NCBI RefSeq assembly: GCF_042186555.1
Contig: NC_133324.1
Span: 72,902,189-72,966,188, forward strand
Reading direction: 5' to 3'
Length of the DNA stretch: 64,000 bases
From: Aquarana catesbeiana
Taxonomy: Eukaryota; Chordata; Amphibia; Anura; Ranidae
The notes beneath the pieces are model-generated. The model searched no databases. It saw nothing but the letters and a program-made list of their open reading frames with translations, and had not been told where the DNA came from. Made by a program: the position numbers and the translations under genes. Positions 23,162 to 34,835 of this stretch are shown here, piece by piece (the stretch's first letter is position 1; each line of letters starts with the position of its first letter).

Positions 23162-23631
23162 TGCAAAAACAAGAGACAGAGGGTGCACCAACCTAGCGCA
23201 TTACCTTTGTGATGGCTTTTATTAAAAAAAGACAAATGCATACTTACAAACAACATTGACAATAAGGCACATCAAAGTCCATAATATACTTGAAGCAGCC
23301 TGGTCACCTAGGCAAGTCCCAATTCTTAGAAGGCCTTCCAACAGGCTGATGTGTTTTCAAGGGGGGAAACCCTCTTTCTCGCCCGCCTGGAAATGCCCTG
23401 AAGCTCTGAGGAAGAGTGGATCCCACCTCAAAACGCATCAGCCTTTTGGACGGTCTTCTCAGAATTGGGTCTTGCCTAGGTGACCAGGCTGCTTCAAGTA
23501 TATTATGGACTTTTATGTGCCTTATTGCCGATGTTGTTTGTGAGTATGCATTTGTCTTTTTTTTACATAATAAAAGCTATCACAAAGGTAATGAGCTAGG
23601 TTGGTGCTCCCTCTGTCTCTTGTTTTTGCAA
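23162..23631. mobile_element. Palindromic fold-back element, arms about 195 bp
   Basis: The left arm (23162-23355), containing 'tgcaaaaacaagagacagag', 'ttcttagaag' and 'ttgaagcagcctggtcacct', pairs with the right arm (23432-23631). The right arm ends 'ctctgtctcttgtttttgca' and contains 'aggtgaccaggctgcttcaa'. Arms are about 90 percent identical by eye around a 75-bp centre. Non-coding. Confidence 0.85.
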
Positions 23632-23639
23632 CAGTTACT

Positions 23640-23999
23640 CCCGGTCTGATCACTTGGTCAATTACATATCCGGTTAAATTGCTAAAGTTTTTAAAAGGGC
23701 CACCCTTGCCAGTGCCAATGACTCCAACCTTTGCTCTCTTGCAGCGCTACACTGGCTGAAAAACCTTCAGTGCCTGGTACACTTTCAGTATGCTAGATAT
23801 TGCCTGTTATGTTTTGTGGTTTCACCTGCTATCTGTTACCACAGGTGTGCAGGGACACAGTAGTGATTTAGGGGCCGGCAGGTAGAACCACAGCGTGCAG
23901 TGGGGGATGAAGGCATCCAATAAACCTGAAAGTGTTGGAGGTTACTATGGCCTTTTGTATCTCTGCAATAGGTTTGAGTCAACATTTACAGGACAGGTA
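23640..23999. other. Gene-free stretch
   Basis: Nothing recognised. Confidence 0.3.
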
Positions 24000-24320
24000 T
24001 GTACTATCTTTCTTTTTTCATAGTTACTTTAACAACAATATTGCTTTAATTTATATTAGCTTTATACCATTCCACCTGCACTTTACACCGCAATGGCAGA
24101 GAAAAGGTTAACAATTCGCAGTGGAAGGCTCTTCAGTTATTCAGTGCAATAGTTGATGCAATCTGCAGATGGTTCAAGTTTCCTTTCCTCTGGTATGCTG
24201 ATTTAGGTCAGAGGGAGAAAGCAGCAAAGCTTTACACGGCCATTGGGTGTCCTCTAGAGGCTCAAATTGGTAAATGCAACAGCTGGAAGGTCATCTTTGT
24301 TTCATTGGGCAGTAACTGAA
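24000..24320. promoter_or_regulatory. Candidate single-copy non-coding island
   Basis: Complex sequence without internal repeats. It contains ggttaac (24106-24112), a half-site of the HNF1 palindrome. There are no element ends. Evidence for function is compositional only. Confidence 0.22.
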
Positions 24321-25523
24321 AATAAAAATGTAAAAGAGAACAAAATGCCACACACCAAGCCACAATTCATTTAAATAAACCTGAAAAATTGTTCACAAAT
24401 CAGCTTAACCCAACTGCATGGATGCCATTACTGGACCTGAGATAGATTATGTATAGGGATGAGTAATGCTTGCACTACCAATCGTACTCTAATCGTATTG
24501 GATCAATCAAATCAGTCTTATAGAATAGTGTGAACCATAAACATAATATGTGTAACAAATACAGTAGGTTGCTGCATGCATCAAATGGTGTTCAACCAAT
24601 CAGAGGAATAAATAAGCAAAAAATGCTGCACTACCAAATCGTAAAATTAATAATAAATAGTCCAATATATATTCTATTAACCCATGTAACAACAATTCAT
24701 CATTATTCAAGTGAATAAATGTGCCTTCTGCTTTAAGTAATCTTCAAGCTTCTTCTCAGTAACTATTATGTGTCAGAGTGGTTATTAAAAGCATCCCCTC
24801 CATGCATTCATTCATTCATTCATGTATTAATTTATTAAAACACATAATTCTCTACTACAACCTCAATTGCCCCTGGAAAAATGTTCACATATAATTAAGT
24901 AATTATAAGTATCTGTGGTTTATTGGTAAACTACAAATACCGTATCATATAAAATTATGACTATGGCAGAACAGATGTACACAGTTAACCTCTTCTTACC
25001 CCAATAGGCCATCCCAAGCCCCCACCATAAAATTCCTGGTAAATAACCAGACAACACATTGAATGGTGTTAAATGGCCATAGCAGCCTTTTATTACAAAA
25101 ATTACAAAATACAAAATGAACTTTATTTTTAACCACCATACAAATCTACAGTGGATTGAAGTTGCAGGTCTTTGAAGGCACAAAAACAATCACAATCTCT
25201 GTATCTGCAGAGCTACTTACATATATTAGGCCTGAAGGCACAAAACACTTCTTCGGGGAAAATCTCTAAACAAACTACAGACAAAATCGGAAACATAAAA
25301 TCCCAGATCACTACCAGTTTACCTCACTGAAAGAGAGGTAGCCATACCAAAAAAGGGTCCCCGATGATTTCACACCAGCACAAATTTGATCGCCAAATCA
25401 CCATGAGGTTCCTTGCAATACAAGGAACCTCATATTGGTCTCAATATCATTAGGATGCATCCTATCTCCCCAAAGTGTAAACCTCAAGTTTTCCATGTTA
25501 AATAACCAAATCACTATTTCTTT
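24321..25523. other. Gene-free stretch
   Basis: Repeat-like phrases such as 'cctgaaggcacaaaacacttcttcgggg' (25229-25256) occur, plus a short (ATTC)n run at 24805-24822. No exon was found. Confidence 0.3.
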
Positions 25524-25890
25524 TTAAACTTTTTTATTTTTAAATTTCTTTAACAACAAGAGCATCTGCTCATGACAGTCATCAATACATTACATAGTTC
25601 CTTATTATCATATGTTATAAAAATACGTATATCCTAAGGTAGTTAACAAAAGTATAAAGGTAACCAATTAACAAAATGATATCAAATCAAGTTAGCAGGT
25701 CTCGCCTACCCCGATTGGGATCAAGCTGTAGGCGTAGACTGGTCAACTCACTGTTATATTCATTATGGAAGATGCAGTTTCTACTTAAACTATAATTTGA
25801 GGTAGGTAACTATATAACTACAAGTTACAGTTTTTTAGATAGTTAGGAGCTCTAGGGTGGTCCATCCAAGCTTGCCATTTTTTTTTAAAG
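25524..25890 (-). mobile_element. Possible antisense LINE 3' region
   Basis: Starts 'tttttaaacttttttatttttaaatttctttaacaacaa', similar in style to 21851 and 48885. It could be the 3' UTR of a retroposon in minus orientation. No coding part is attached. Confidence 0.3.
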
Positions 25891-25984
25891 TTAGTACAAA
25901 ATCACTATTTCTAATTACAAAAATCTACCAACCTCTTTATTCAGTTTTGCTACTAATTGTGCCAAGTACTAATAGATGCTGGCC

Positions 25985-26790
25985 ACATTACTGGACCCAA
26001 CAATAGTTGTACCAAGGAAGGAAGATTAAAGCCTCAAAAAAATCTAATTTGATAGCCCAAATGAACTCACGTATGGACCAGAGACCTAAATCATTGTTGC
26101 ACACTGGGAACACCAAAATATCAAGTGACTTATTTAGGACAGAAAAATTATGCCATAACATCCCAGGCATCCCAATCCATCTCACACTTATTACATTTCA
26201 CAGAAGGCCAAGTTGTCTGCCGCTGAGCCTAACATTTACTCACTGTGCACCCTGTACTCCATAGCCAGTAGAGCCTGCTCCATTCGTGAAGAGTTCTCTA
26301 TCACAATTACTAATAGGCCCGTACATCCACTGTGAACTCCCATTGAAAGACTCAAGATGTCAGCCAACCCTCTGCCCCTTATATATTTACAGCAAAACAT
26401 TTATCTGATGTACTGTAGTTGGAGTTTTTTCTTTCCAATAGTCGACCAGACCTCCAGTGGGAGTGCCATTACAGTTCTGTGGATGGTCCCTCCATTTTTT
26501 CCAGAGCAAACAGGATCCCAAAAATGCTTAGCGATGTGTGCAACATTCCCAATAAGATGCCACATAAATTGGATGCAGAGGGACTGATACACAGAGATTC
26601 ATCCAAGTACTGTGTAATTGCCGACAATGCCCTGAACTACCCATTTGGTAACTAAAAGTCTTGAATAACACACAAGGAATAAACCAGCCCATAGGTAGAC
26701 AGTGATCTACAAAGTAATAACCTTGCCACTGACAACCTAACAAATTAAACATTTTGGGGTATACCGATACCAACCAAAAGGCCAACTCAA
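25985..26790 (-). pseudogene. Decayed DIRS/Ngaro-like reverse transcriptase
   Basis: On the minus strand the frame 26528-26785 contains YYFVDHCLPMGW, which resembles the conserved block before the catalytic YLDD box in DIRS-order reverse transcriptases. A degraded HSTWMNLCV follows where the YLDD box should be. The next frame (26401-26592) resembles the block after it (SGKNGG..., usually EKT.GP). The frame 25988-26185 resembles the start of the RNase H region (WHNFSVLNKS...). Three frames and a lost catalytic motif show a dead copy. Assignment is by remembered family motifs, so DIRS-like is likely but not certain. Confidence 0.55.
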
Positions 26791-27059
26791 TATCTGTTTT
26801 TGCAGGGCAGAAACCCTGGGCATAATGAAAAACCCATTAAACGAAAGTATCAAAAGAAGTGTAACACACTGCACACACTACAGGGTCAATGGCATCATTC
26901 TTGGATCTACAATAATAAGGGGGAGTTTGGGACTTTAAATGAAGCACATGGTGTGTGCTTCCATCCCTGGTTCAGGTATGAGAAAAAGGAAGGTGGGACT
27001 TTAAATGAGGCTATTGATTTGTGGGGGTGAGATAATTAGAAAATATATTTAATTGGCAT
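26791..27059. other. Gene-free stretch
   Basis: Two related phrases 'gg.gg.actttaaatgaagc/aggc' (26926-26944, 26991-27010) suggest a short local duplication. Otherwise unassigned. Confidence 0.3.
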
Positions 27060-27400
27060 ATTGAGTTTGACATTACATAACAATGATGCACATAGTAGAA
27101 AAGGTTTAATATGTATACACACACATACATGGTGTTGACCTCAACATCTGATGATGCCCTCCGTGTCGTTTCTTCACTAGCAAGTGCCATGACTGACGGC
27201 TCCCACGTGCGGGAGTGACGTCACGCGACTCTGGCCAGTCACACTGTCCGCGGCCCCTGAAGGAAGAGGAGCGAAGATGGATGCGGCCTCCAGCGGGGAC
27301 ACCGCGGGCTTCGAGTGCAGGTAAGTGGCACATAACGGATGCATACTAGTCCTTTATGCTTTTACTTTGCAGGGGAAAAAAGAGGAAGTAAAACCCATCA
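27060..27400. repeat. Interspersed repeat family H (diverged copy)
   Basis: Contains 'gtgacgtcacgcgactctggccag' and 'gaagatgga.gc', then 'gcatactagt.c.ttatgc.tttac.tt.cagggg'. This order is shared with 45816-46199 and in part with 53990-54235. Confidence 0.5.
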
Positions 27401-27414
27401 GCCTTACTCAACCT

Positions 27415-27680
27415 TTTCAAAACAGAGGAATCCTTTAAAAAAACTTTCCGGTCTCAGGGAACCCCTGCTAATAATGACTACATCTACAACTCACGATACA
27501 TTAGTGTGATGGTCAGTGGGAAGAATGCTCCTTACACTTGTGGTGACTGGGAAGAATCACCCCCTTACAGAAATATCAGTGGTGTCAGTGGAAACTTATC
27601 TAAGAGGCAGAGATTGCTCATTACTCAAGGAACCCCTAGCAACCTCTGGAGGAACCCTAGGGTTACATGGAACTCTGGTT
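27415..27680. repeat. Interspersed repeat family F (copy 2), split by a transposon
   Basis: Shares 'ctttccggtctcagggaacccct' and 'gctcattactcaaggaacccctagcaacctc' with 20370-20820. Its right end resumes after the hAT-type insertion at 29788 (ctctggttgagaaaccctgctctag). Confidence 0.75.
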
Positions 27681-29787
27681 CAGTGTTGTCAACCGTCCGT
27701 ATTTTTACGGACAGTTTGTAAAAATTACCCGGTTTTCCCCTGTTTGTAAATGTCTGTAAAGGACACAAAGGACACAAGTAAAAATATGGAGGCTGTAGGT
27801 TTAGGAGTGTCCCAAGTCTCCTTCTGCCAGTGCTGCCCCCTCCTGTGTGTAAAAATGATTAGTTGCTAGGCCCACCTAGCATCCTAGCAAACAATCAGGT
27901 GCATGGAGCATTCAGAGGAAGAGGATGTAACTTCCTCCTCCATAGCTGCTTCGCCTCTGCCACTAGTTCTGCACTTCCCAGCCTCCTGCTGAGAACAAAA
28001 CTAGATGCGTCTTGACCAGGGGTCTGTCCCCCCCAATTCCTTGTCATGACTGTTCAACCAGTCTGCCCCCCCCTTACTGACAAGAGCACAGCTGTAACCA
28101 GTATCACATCCCTGGCAGGAGGCACCGAAAGTCATCTTCCTAATGCGGTAAACTGCCCTCAGCGTTCGGGCCAGTGGGAGGGGAGTGCTCTGGAGGTTAC
28201 ATGAACAGGGATTGCAAACCAGCTGACATGGCAAGTGTATGCGGCACATCCCCCACCTCCGCTGCACCTACCTATTCAGTCTGTGTGTACCATGTGCCTA
28301 TCACATTGGTGACTGCACACTTTTGTTCTGTCAAGTTTCTTCCTGGAATTTCCCCTCTGGAGACATTCACTTATCTGGATTGCTGATTGTGTGCTTTCCT
28401 TTTTTTATCCAAGTTGCTGTCAAAAGACTCACCATTGTGATTTGTTAACGTGATACTAAAGATTTTTTTTCCTTAAAACAAAAAAGATGTCATACTTACC
28501 TGCTGTAGTAGGTCCACAGTCTCTGGCCATCTCCTGTTGTAGGTCCACAGTTGCTAACCCTCTTGTGTAGTATGTGTGCAGTCTCTGACCATCTCCTGTA
28601 GTACGTTTTCACTCTCTGATCGTTTCCTGTAGTATGTCTGCAGTCTCTGACCATCTTCTGTAGTATGCCTGCAGTCTCTGACCATCTCCTGTACTATGTC
28701 TGTAGTCTCTACCATCTCCTGTAGTAAGTTTACAGTCTCTGATCATCTCCTGTAGTAAGTTTCCAGTTTCTGATTATCTCCCATAGTAGGTTTGCAGTCT
28801 TTGATCATCTCCTGTATTATGTCTGCAGTCTCTGATCATCTCTTGTATCATATCTGTAGTCTCTGGCCATCTCCTGTAGTATGTCTGCAGTCTCTTATAA
28901 TGTCCTGTAGTATGTCTGCACAACCTCTGACCATCTCTTGTACTATTTCTACAGACTCTGACCATCTACTGTAGTATATCTGCAGTCTTTGACCATCTCC
29001 TGTACCATGTCTAGCACTGAATATGCACATCACTTTGATGTGTGAGGGGTTGCAGTCAAGGCCCCCAAAATCTCATCAGTTGACCATTATTGGGATGCCA
29101 TCTCAAACCAAGCTATATGTCTACACAATAAATGGAGTGTATGGGAGTCAGAACAAACCTTTTGTGGCTTAAAGTGAACCTATCACCATGAAAGCCTCTT
29201 TCACATGTGCCGCAGTCCCTTCCACCCCCTATAAAGTCATCCATGCTGGATCGCTTTGCAGAGGCAGTTTGCAGGCATTCAGGAGGCAATGCTGCATTTG
29301 GCTTGTGGCCGCGGAGCAGTTCCCATTGACTTCAATGGGCAAGTTTAACTTGACATATCTCGTTAAAATTTCTGCCCTGTGAACATAAGCATCGAGGTCA
29401 CGGCAATGCGCACACCCAAGCAGCTGCTATGTTAATTTGGAGGTAGGTGGTCAAGGGGTGGTTCTCTTTTAAGACACTCTTAGGCGCAATCTGGTAATGC
29501 CCACGGCTCTCTGCAGTATGCATAGCAGAATTTGCTTTTCAGCTGATCCCAGGCGGGCTGATATTTAGTCTTGCTGTGTTGACGTTTTAAGTGTAAACCA
29601 TGAAAATTACTTGTTAAGGGTATTGTCAGCATTTACGTATTGTGATTTACTGTTTAAATATTGATTGTTTTTTTATTCCCAATAGGAGTTCTATCATTTT
29701 TCAGGTTGTCAGTAAAAAATGTGTTTGATTAGTAAATTTTACATGTTTTGTCAGTAAAAAAAATGCAGCTGGAGGGTGGCAACACTG
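27681..29787. mobile_element. hAT-type transposon, non-autonomous, with perfect 8-bp target duplication
   Basis: The left end CAGTGTTGTCAACC and right end GGTGGCAACACTG form terminal inverted repeats (CAGTGTTG identical). The element is flanked by the perfect 8-bp direct repeat CTCTGGTT (27673-27680 and 29788-29795). An 8-bp duplication with CAGTG ends is diagnostic of the hAT superfamily. The 2107-bp interior has no transposase frame and carries a 31-bp minisatellite. The inner ends also echo each other: 'ccgtatttttacggacag' on the left, 'tttttactgacaa' on the right when read inverted. Confidence 0.88.
28490..29015. repeat. Minisatellite, 31-bp unit, about 16 copies, inside the hAT element
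   Basis: The unit is approximately cagtctctgaccatctcctg followed by tagtatgtctg, with extensive point variation and a few short deletions. It lies wholly within the transposon, so it amplified in this copy or was carried in by it. Confidence 0.92.
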
Positions 29788-29834
29788 CTCTGGTTGAGAA
29801 ACCCTGCTCTAGTTCCATTAACATGTAGGCATCA

Positions 29835-30880
29835 TCCTGAGCCCTGCGCCTTGTGCAATTCACACTCCTGAGCCCTGCACCTTCCTTGTGCAATTCACAC
29901 TCCTGAGCCCTGCACCTTGTGCAATTCACACTCCTGAGCCCTGCACCTTCCTTGTGCAATTCACACTCCTGAGCCCTGCACCTTGTGCAATTCACACACT
30001 CCTGAGCCCTGCACCTTGTGCAATTCACACTCCTGAGCCCTGCATCTTGTGCAATACACACTCCCGAGCCCTGCACCATGTGCAATACACACTCCTGGGC
30101 GCTGCGCCATGCACAATACACACTCCTAAGCCCTGCACCTTGTGCAATTCATACTCCTGAGCCCTGCATCTTGTGCAATTCACATTCCTGAGCCCTGCGC
30201 CATACTCATTACACACTCCTGGGCCCTGCGCCATGTGCAATACACACTCCTGAGCCTTAAACAATACAAACTGATTTGTCCTGCACCATGCACAATACAC
30301 ACTTCTGAGCTCTAAGCCATGCACAATACACACTCCTGAGCCCTGTGCCATGCACAATACACACTCCTGAGCCCTGCACCTTGTGCAATTCACACTCCTG
30401 AGCCCTGTGCCTTGTGCAATTTACATTCCTAAGCCCTGCGCCATGTGCATTACACACTCCTGAGCCCTGTGCCATGTGCAATACACACTCCTGAGCCCTG
30501 TGTCTTGTGCAATACACACTGCTGAGCCCTGCGTCTTGTGCAATACACGCTCCTGAGCCCTGTGCCTTGTGCAATACACACTCCCGAGCCCTGCACTATG
30601 CGCACTACACACTCCTGAGACTTGCGCAATACACACTCCTCAGTCCTATGTCATGCACGATACAAACTCCTAAACCCTGCGCCTTGTGCAATACACAATC
30701 CTGAGCCCTGCGCCATGTGCCATGCGCAATACACACTCCTGAGCCCTGCACCATGAACAATGCGCAATACACACTCCTGCGCCCTGTGCAATGCACAATA
30801 CACGCTCCAGAGCCCCGTGCCTTGTGCAATACACACTCCTAAACCTGTGTCATGTGCAACATGCACACTTGAGCCCTGCA
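29835..30880. repeat. Minisatellite, 31-bp unit (with 35-bp variants), about 33 copies
   Basis: The unit is cctgagccctgcaccttgtg followed by caattcacact. Variants insert ttcc (35 bp), switch cacctt to gccatg, or change attc to atac. Multiple open frames on both strands arise because 31-bp units rotate through all frames without stops. None is a gene. Confidence 0.95.
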
Positions 30881-31331
30881 CTATATACCCTTTGCTGTAC
30901 ATTTCATAATTCTGACGACTGCTCTCTATACACTGTCCTACATATGAGAAACTCCTAATCACTGCATATTTATGATATGTTTTACCTTATATATTTCTGA
31001 TCAAACTGTTTATTGTCTCAAAATTGATAGTTGCTAAGTAGTCACTGACTATTTTATGAAGTTTTTCTTTAAGGTAGGTTGAAAAGCGTATGTAATGGTA
31101 GAGGTTCAGGGCTGTACTTTTGCTTGTGGCACAGTAATTAAAGCATATTGTGTGGGAACTATTATGGCCGCAGTCAGAACACACTAATCAGCGCTGCTGG
31201 CTATAGCCTGTGGCACTGAATGAAGCCGGGAAAATCTGACAGAGTGGTTGTAGATAAGTCAATTGCTAGATCGACTTCTGCACAACCACCCATGCATGGA
31301 TCGAAATTTGACCAGTCACTGCTAAACCAGG
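30881..31331. other. Gene-free stretch
   Basis: No exon or classified element recognised. Confidence 0.3.
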
Positions 31332-31699
31332 CTAGCGCTCTATGATAGAGATAGTCACGCAGGAGGGAAAGGAGTGACAGATTCCATCTTCGCCGAGGGT
31401 TTTGAAATCATCTTTTTTTGGGAAGGGGGGTGTCCCTGAATGGCAGTTTGGAAATGTGGTCACTCTACTTGGAACACTTTATCAGCCTGACCAATCCATG
31501 GCTGGCTTTACAGTGGGGTACTGAAGAATCTAGAGGTTGGTCAGGCTGATAAAGTGTTCCAAGTAGAGTGACCACATTTCCAAAATGCCATTCAGGGACA
31601 CCCCCCTTCCCAAAAAAAGATGATTTCAAAACCCTCGGCGAAGATGGAATCTGTCACTCCTTTCCCTCCTGCGTGACTATCTCTATCATAGAGCGCTAG
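31332..31699. repeat. Near-perfect inverted repeat, two 163-bp arms
   Basis: The left arm 31332-31494 and right arm 31537-31699 are reverse complements with only one difference seen by eye (ggcagtttgg against ggcattttgg). The loop is 42 bp. Arm ends read ctagcgctc and gagcgctag. Identity this high means a recent inverted duplication, gene conversion between arms, or an assembly or library artefact. No coding potential. Confidence 0.95.
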
Positions 31700-31722
31700 G
31701 AGGAAATGATGTCACTTTAGAG

Positions 31723-31970
31723 CAGCGGCCCCCAACCTTTTTGGCATGCTGAACCGGTTTTGTGGAAGAAAATTTTGTGTGTAGTGTCGGGGGTTGGGGT
31801 TGATGGGGAATTCAGTGGTGGGTGTTTTGTCGGGCAAATGGCTGGTGTTAGCACTTAAATCATCCCGACACCATGCTTGATATGGTGTCAGGATGATCAA
31901 ATCACATTATTTCTATTACTACATTGTAATATATAATGAAACAGTTTAACTCACCATAATACTAAATCAG
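31723..31970. mobile_element. Possible hAT-type terminus
   Basis: Starts cagcggcccccaaccttttt, then 'ccggttttgtggaag'. The text is of a kind seen at the ends of hAT-superfamily elements in other vertebrates. The other end and a target duplication were not found, because a minisatellite follows. Confidence 0.35.
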
Positions 31971-31974
31971 TGGG

Positions 31975-32870
31975 AACCCTGAGCTTGTCACTTGCCACCA
32001 GATGCAGCATACCACCATCGCCTGCCACCAGATGCAGCATGTCACTTGCCACCGTCACCTGCCACCAGACGCAGCATGTCGCCTCCCACCAGATGGAGCG
32101 TGTCACTTGCCACCAGATGCAGTGTCACTTGCCACTGACGCCTACCAGATGCAGCGTGTCACTTGCCACCAGATGCAGTGTCACTTGCCACCGTTGCCTG
32201 CCACCAGATGCAATGTGTCACTTGCTACCAGCAGCCTGCCGCCACCACCACCAGATGCAGTGTCAATTGCCACCTACAGCCTACCACCACCACTAGATGC
32301 AGTGTCACTTGCCACCCACAGCCTGCCACCACCACATGCATTGTCACTTGCCACTCGCAGTCTGTCACCACACACCACCACCAGATGCAGTGTCACTTGC
32401 CCCCCGCAGCCTGCCACCACCAATAGATGCAGTGTCACTTGCCACTCACAACCTGCTACCACCACCAGATGCCATGTCACTTGCCACCCGCAGCCTGCCA
32501 CCACCAGATACAGTGTCACTTGCCATCTGCAGCCTGCCACCACCACATGCAGTGTCACTTGCCACCGTCGCCTCCTGCCAGATGCAGTGTCTCGCTTACC
32601 ACCATCACCTGCTGCCAGATGCAGTGTGTTACTTGCCACCAGATGCAGCGTGTCACTTGCCACAGTTGCCTGCCGCCAGATGCAGTGTGTCGCTTGCCAC
32701 CCGCAACCTGCCACCACCACTAGATGCAGTGTCACTTGCCACCTAACCCGCTGCAGCCTGCCAACACCACCAGATACTGTGTCACCTTCTCCCTGCAGCC
32801 TGCCACCACCACCAGATGCAGTGTCACTTTCCACTCGCAACCTGCCACCACCACCAGATGCAGTGGCAGA
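31975..32870. repeat. Minisatellite, 33-42-bp units
   Basis: Units combine 'agatgcagtgtcacttgccacc' with 'gcagcctgccaccaccacc'. Length varies through the number of CCA triplets. A 299-codon frame at 32002-32901 and its antisense partner are products of the repeat and not genes. Confidence 0.92.
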
Positions 32871-33360
32871 AAAAACGCCCGACACTTGTAAAAGTGTGTA
32901 ACACGTTTAGGCGCGTTTACAGACGTCCAGCGCTTGGGCATTAATTCATTTAATTGCCCAGAATAATAATTTATTCTGGCCATTGAACTAAGTCAACACT
33001 TGAGCTCTAGATGTGCATTTAGATGCGTTTACACGCATTTAGAAGTATCAAGCACATCAAGGCTAACATGCAGGGGCATTTAGAGGCAAAAAGAAAAAAA
33101 CTCCAGGCGCCTCTAAGAGCAGCTAAAAAAACGTCCAGTATGCATGAGGCCTAAGGATTTGAGTGACTATGGCAAGGGCCACATTTTAATGGCTAGACAA
33201 CTGGGTCAGAACAACTCCAAAACTTCAGCTCTTGAAGGAAGTTCCTGGCCTGCAGTGGTCAGGACCAACCAAATGTGTTCCAAGGAAGGAAAAGTGTCAA
33301 ACTGACGACAGGGTCATGGGTGGCTAATGCTCATTGATGCATTTAGGGAGTGAAGACTGA
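32871..33360. repeat. Unclassified interspersed repeat
   Basis: Text such as 'acacgtttaggcgcgtttac' and 'gatgcgtttacacgcattta', ending 'ccagtatgcatgaggcctaa', is of a recurrent ranid type. The ends were not defined. Confidence 0.4.
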
Positions 33361-34572
33361 CCCAGGCGGTCACCGCATTTAAGAACGTCCAGTGAAGAAA
33401 TGCATAAGGCGGAGCCACGCTCTTACGTCACACCCGGAACTTCCAGCTTGGAACGCAGTTGGTACGCACGCCACAGACTGGTTTCCCGTACACTGTTCCT
33501 GTGTTTCCTCGCTCAGCTTATTATCGCCATTAGCGATTGTGCTTTTAATAGATTTAATTTTTAAATAAATCCTTTTTTACTACACTATGGGAGCCCCTTG
33601 TTTTTTTCCCATGAGGATCATGCTGCTTGCTGCCGAGGTGGAGCCCCAATTGGAGTATATTCTGGAACCCCATTGATTAAGTGAACAGGCTGCCGGAGGT
33701 ACAGATGATATAATACAGCTACCCAAGGAGGAGATCCGGATACAGCTGCCGACTCTATGCCTATTACCCCTGTAGGGGTAACTACATTTGGTGAGTGGGG
33801 ACGCATTGGGGGAGCACCAAGTCACCATACCTGCTGTGCACCGAAGTCACCTAATCCTGTGGAACCTTGGATCATATTTCTCTGTTCACTGATTGCTTTT
33901 ATGTTTTCACGTTTGTCTAAGGATTTGGACTACACATTGGACAATCACTGATATTATGCAATCATTGCGGACATTTTTTGCACGTCAAATTAGGGTGTGC
34001 ACATATTATTTAGTGTTTACATCAAGGTTAGAGAGCTTTGCACTTCAGATTATTCACGTTTTCTATTCATAGTTTTTCGTTATTGGATTTATTTATATTA
34101 GGTACAAATTTACATTTGGGTGGATGGATGAGGGTTGGTGTGCATCCCATTACTTTTCCAGTGGAGCTGCACCCTAACCGCTCTCATTACTACCCTCCTA
34201 TCACTTTAAAATTTCTTAACTCACACACCTAGTGAGTATTTACAAGGTGTCACCCTTTTTTTTACACGATTATTTCTGAGACCCACACCCGGATATTATA
34301 CGTATTATAAATTAGGCTTGGGAGCTGAGCCGAAACATTTTATAATTTTCTTTAATCAAGTTAGGGTCATACAGGGTAGCGCCATTTCCCCAATCGCTCT
34401 AATCTAGCTTACACTTACAGTCTGCAAGAGTCCTGCATTGCACCCACGATCTGCTGATTGCGGGTGCAATGCTTTGCAGGCTCTTGTAAAAAAACAAATA
34501 AATGCACTTTTTTTTTTTTACCTGGAAAAAGATTTGCAAATCATTATTTTTTTTACAAAGGTGAACTTATCC
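33361..34572. other. Gene-free stretch
   Basis: Probably old repeat. No exon is supported by splice sites or domains. Positions 34418-34492 form an imperfect hairpin around 'ctgcaagagtcctgcattgcaccc'. Confidence 0.3.
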
Positions 34573-34576
34573 TTAA

Positions 34577-34835
34577 GGCTGGGTTCACACTATTGCAAAC
34601 TGGATGCGGGATTTCTCCACATTCAATTTGCATAGCAGGAGATTGTTACCAGCTCTCTGTGAAGCCGGTTCACACATCTCCACAGCGGCTTCGGTGCAAA
34701 TTGCGTCCTGTGCGTCTTCTGGTCCATTTCAGGTCCAAATTCAGGCAAAAATTCAGGCTGAAATTGGACCTGAACTGGTGAATGGAGACGCACCGGACCC
34801 CCTGCTGTGAGCCGCTCCGTGTTCTGAACCCAACC
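34577..34835. mobile_element. TTAA-type MITE, family A (copy 2)
   Basis: TTAA flanks both sides (34573-34576 and 34836-34839). The ends are ggctgggttcacac and tctgaacccaacc. It is the best-preserved target site of the three copies. Confidence 0.85.

Noticed and set aside
29835..30880. CRISPR-like appearance of regularly spaced short repeats
   Set aside because: The 31-bp units are head-to-tail with no unique spacers, in a vertebrate genome. It is a minisatellite.
32002..32901. 299-codon open frame, the longest in the window
   Set aside because: It lies entirely in a CCA-rich minisatellite, is open in several frames on both strands, and has no domain or gene context.
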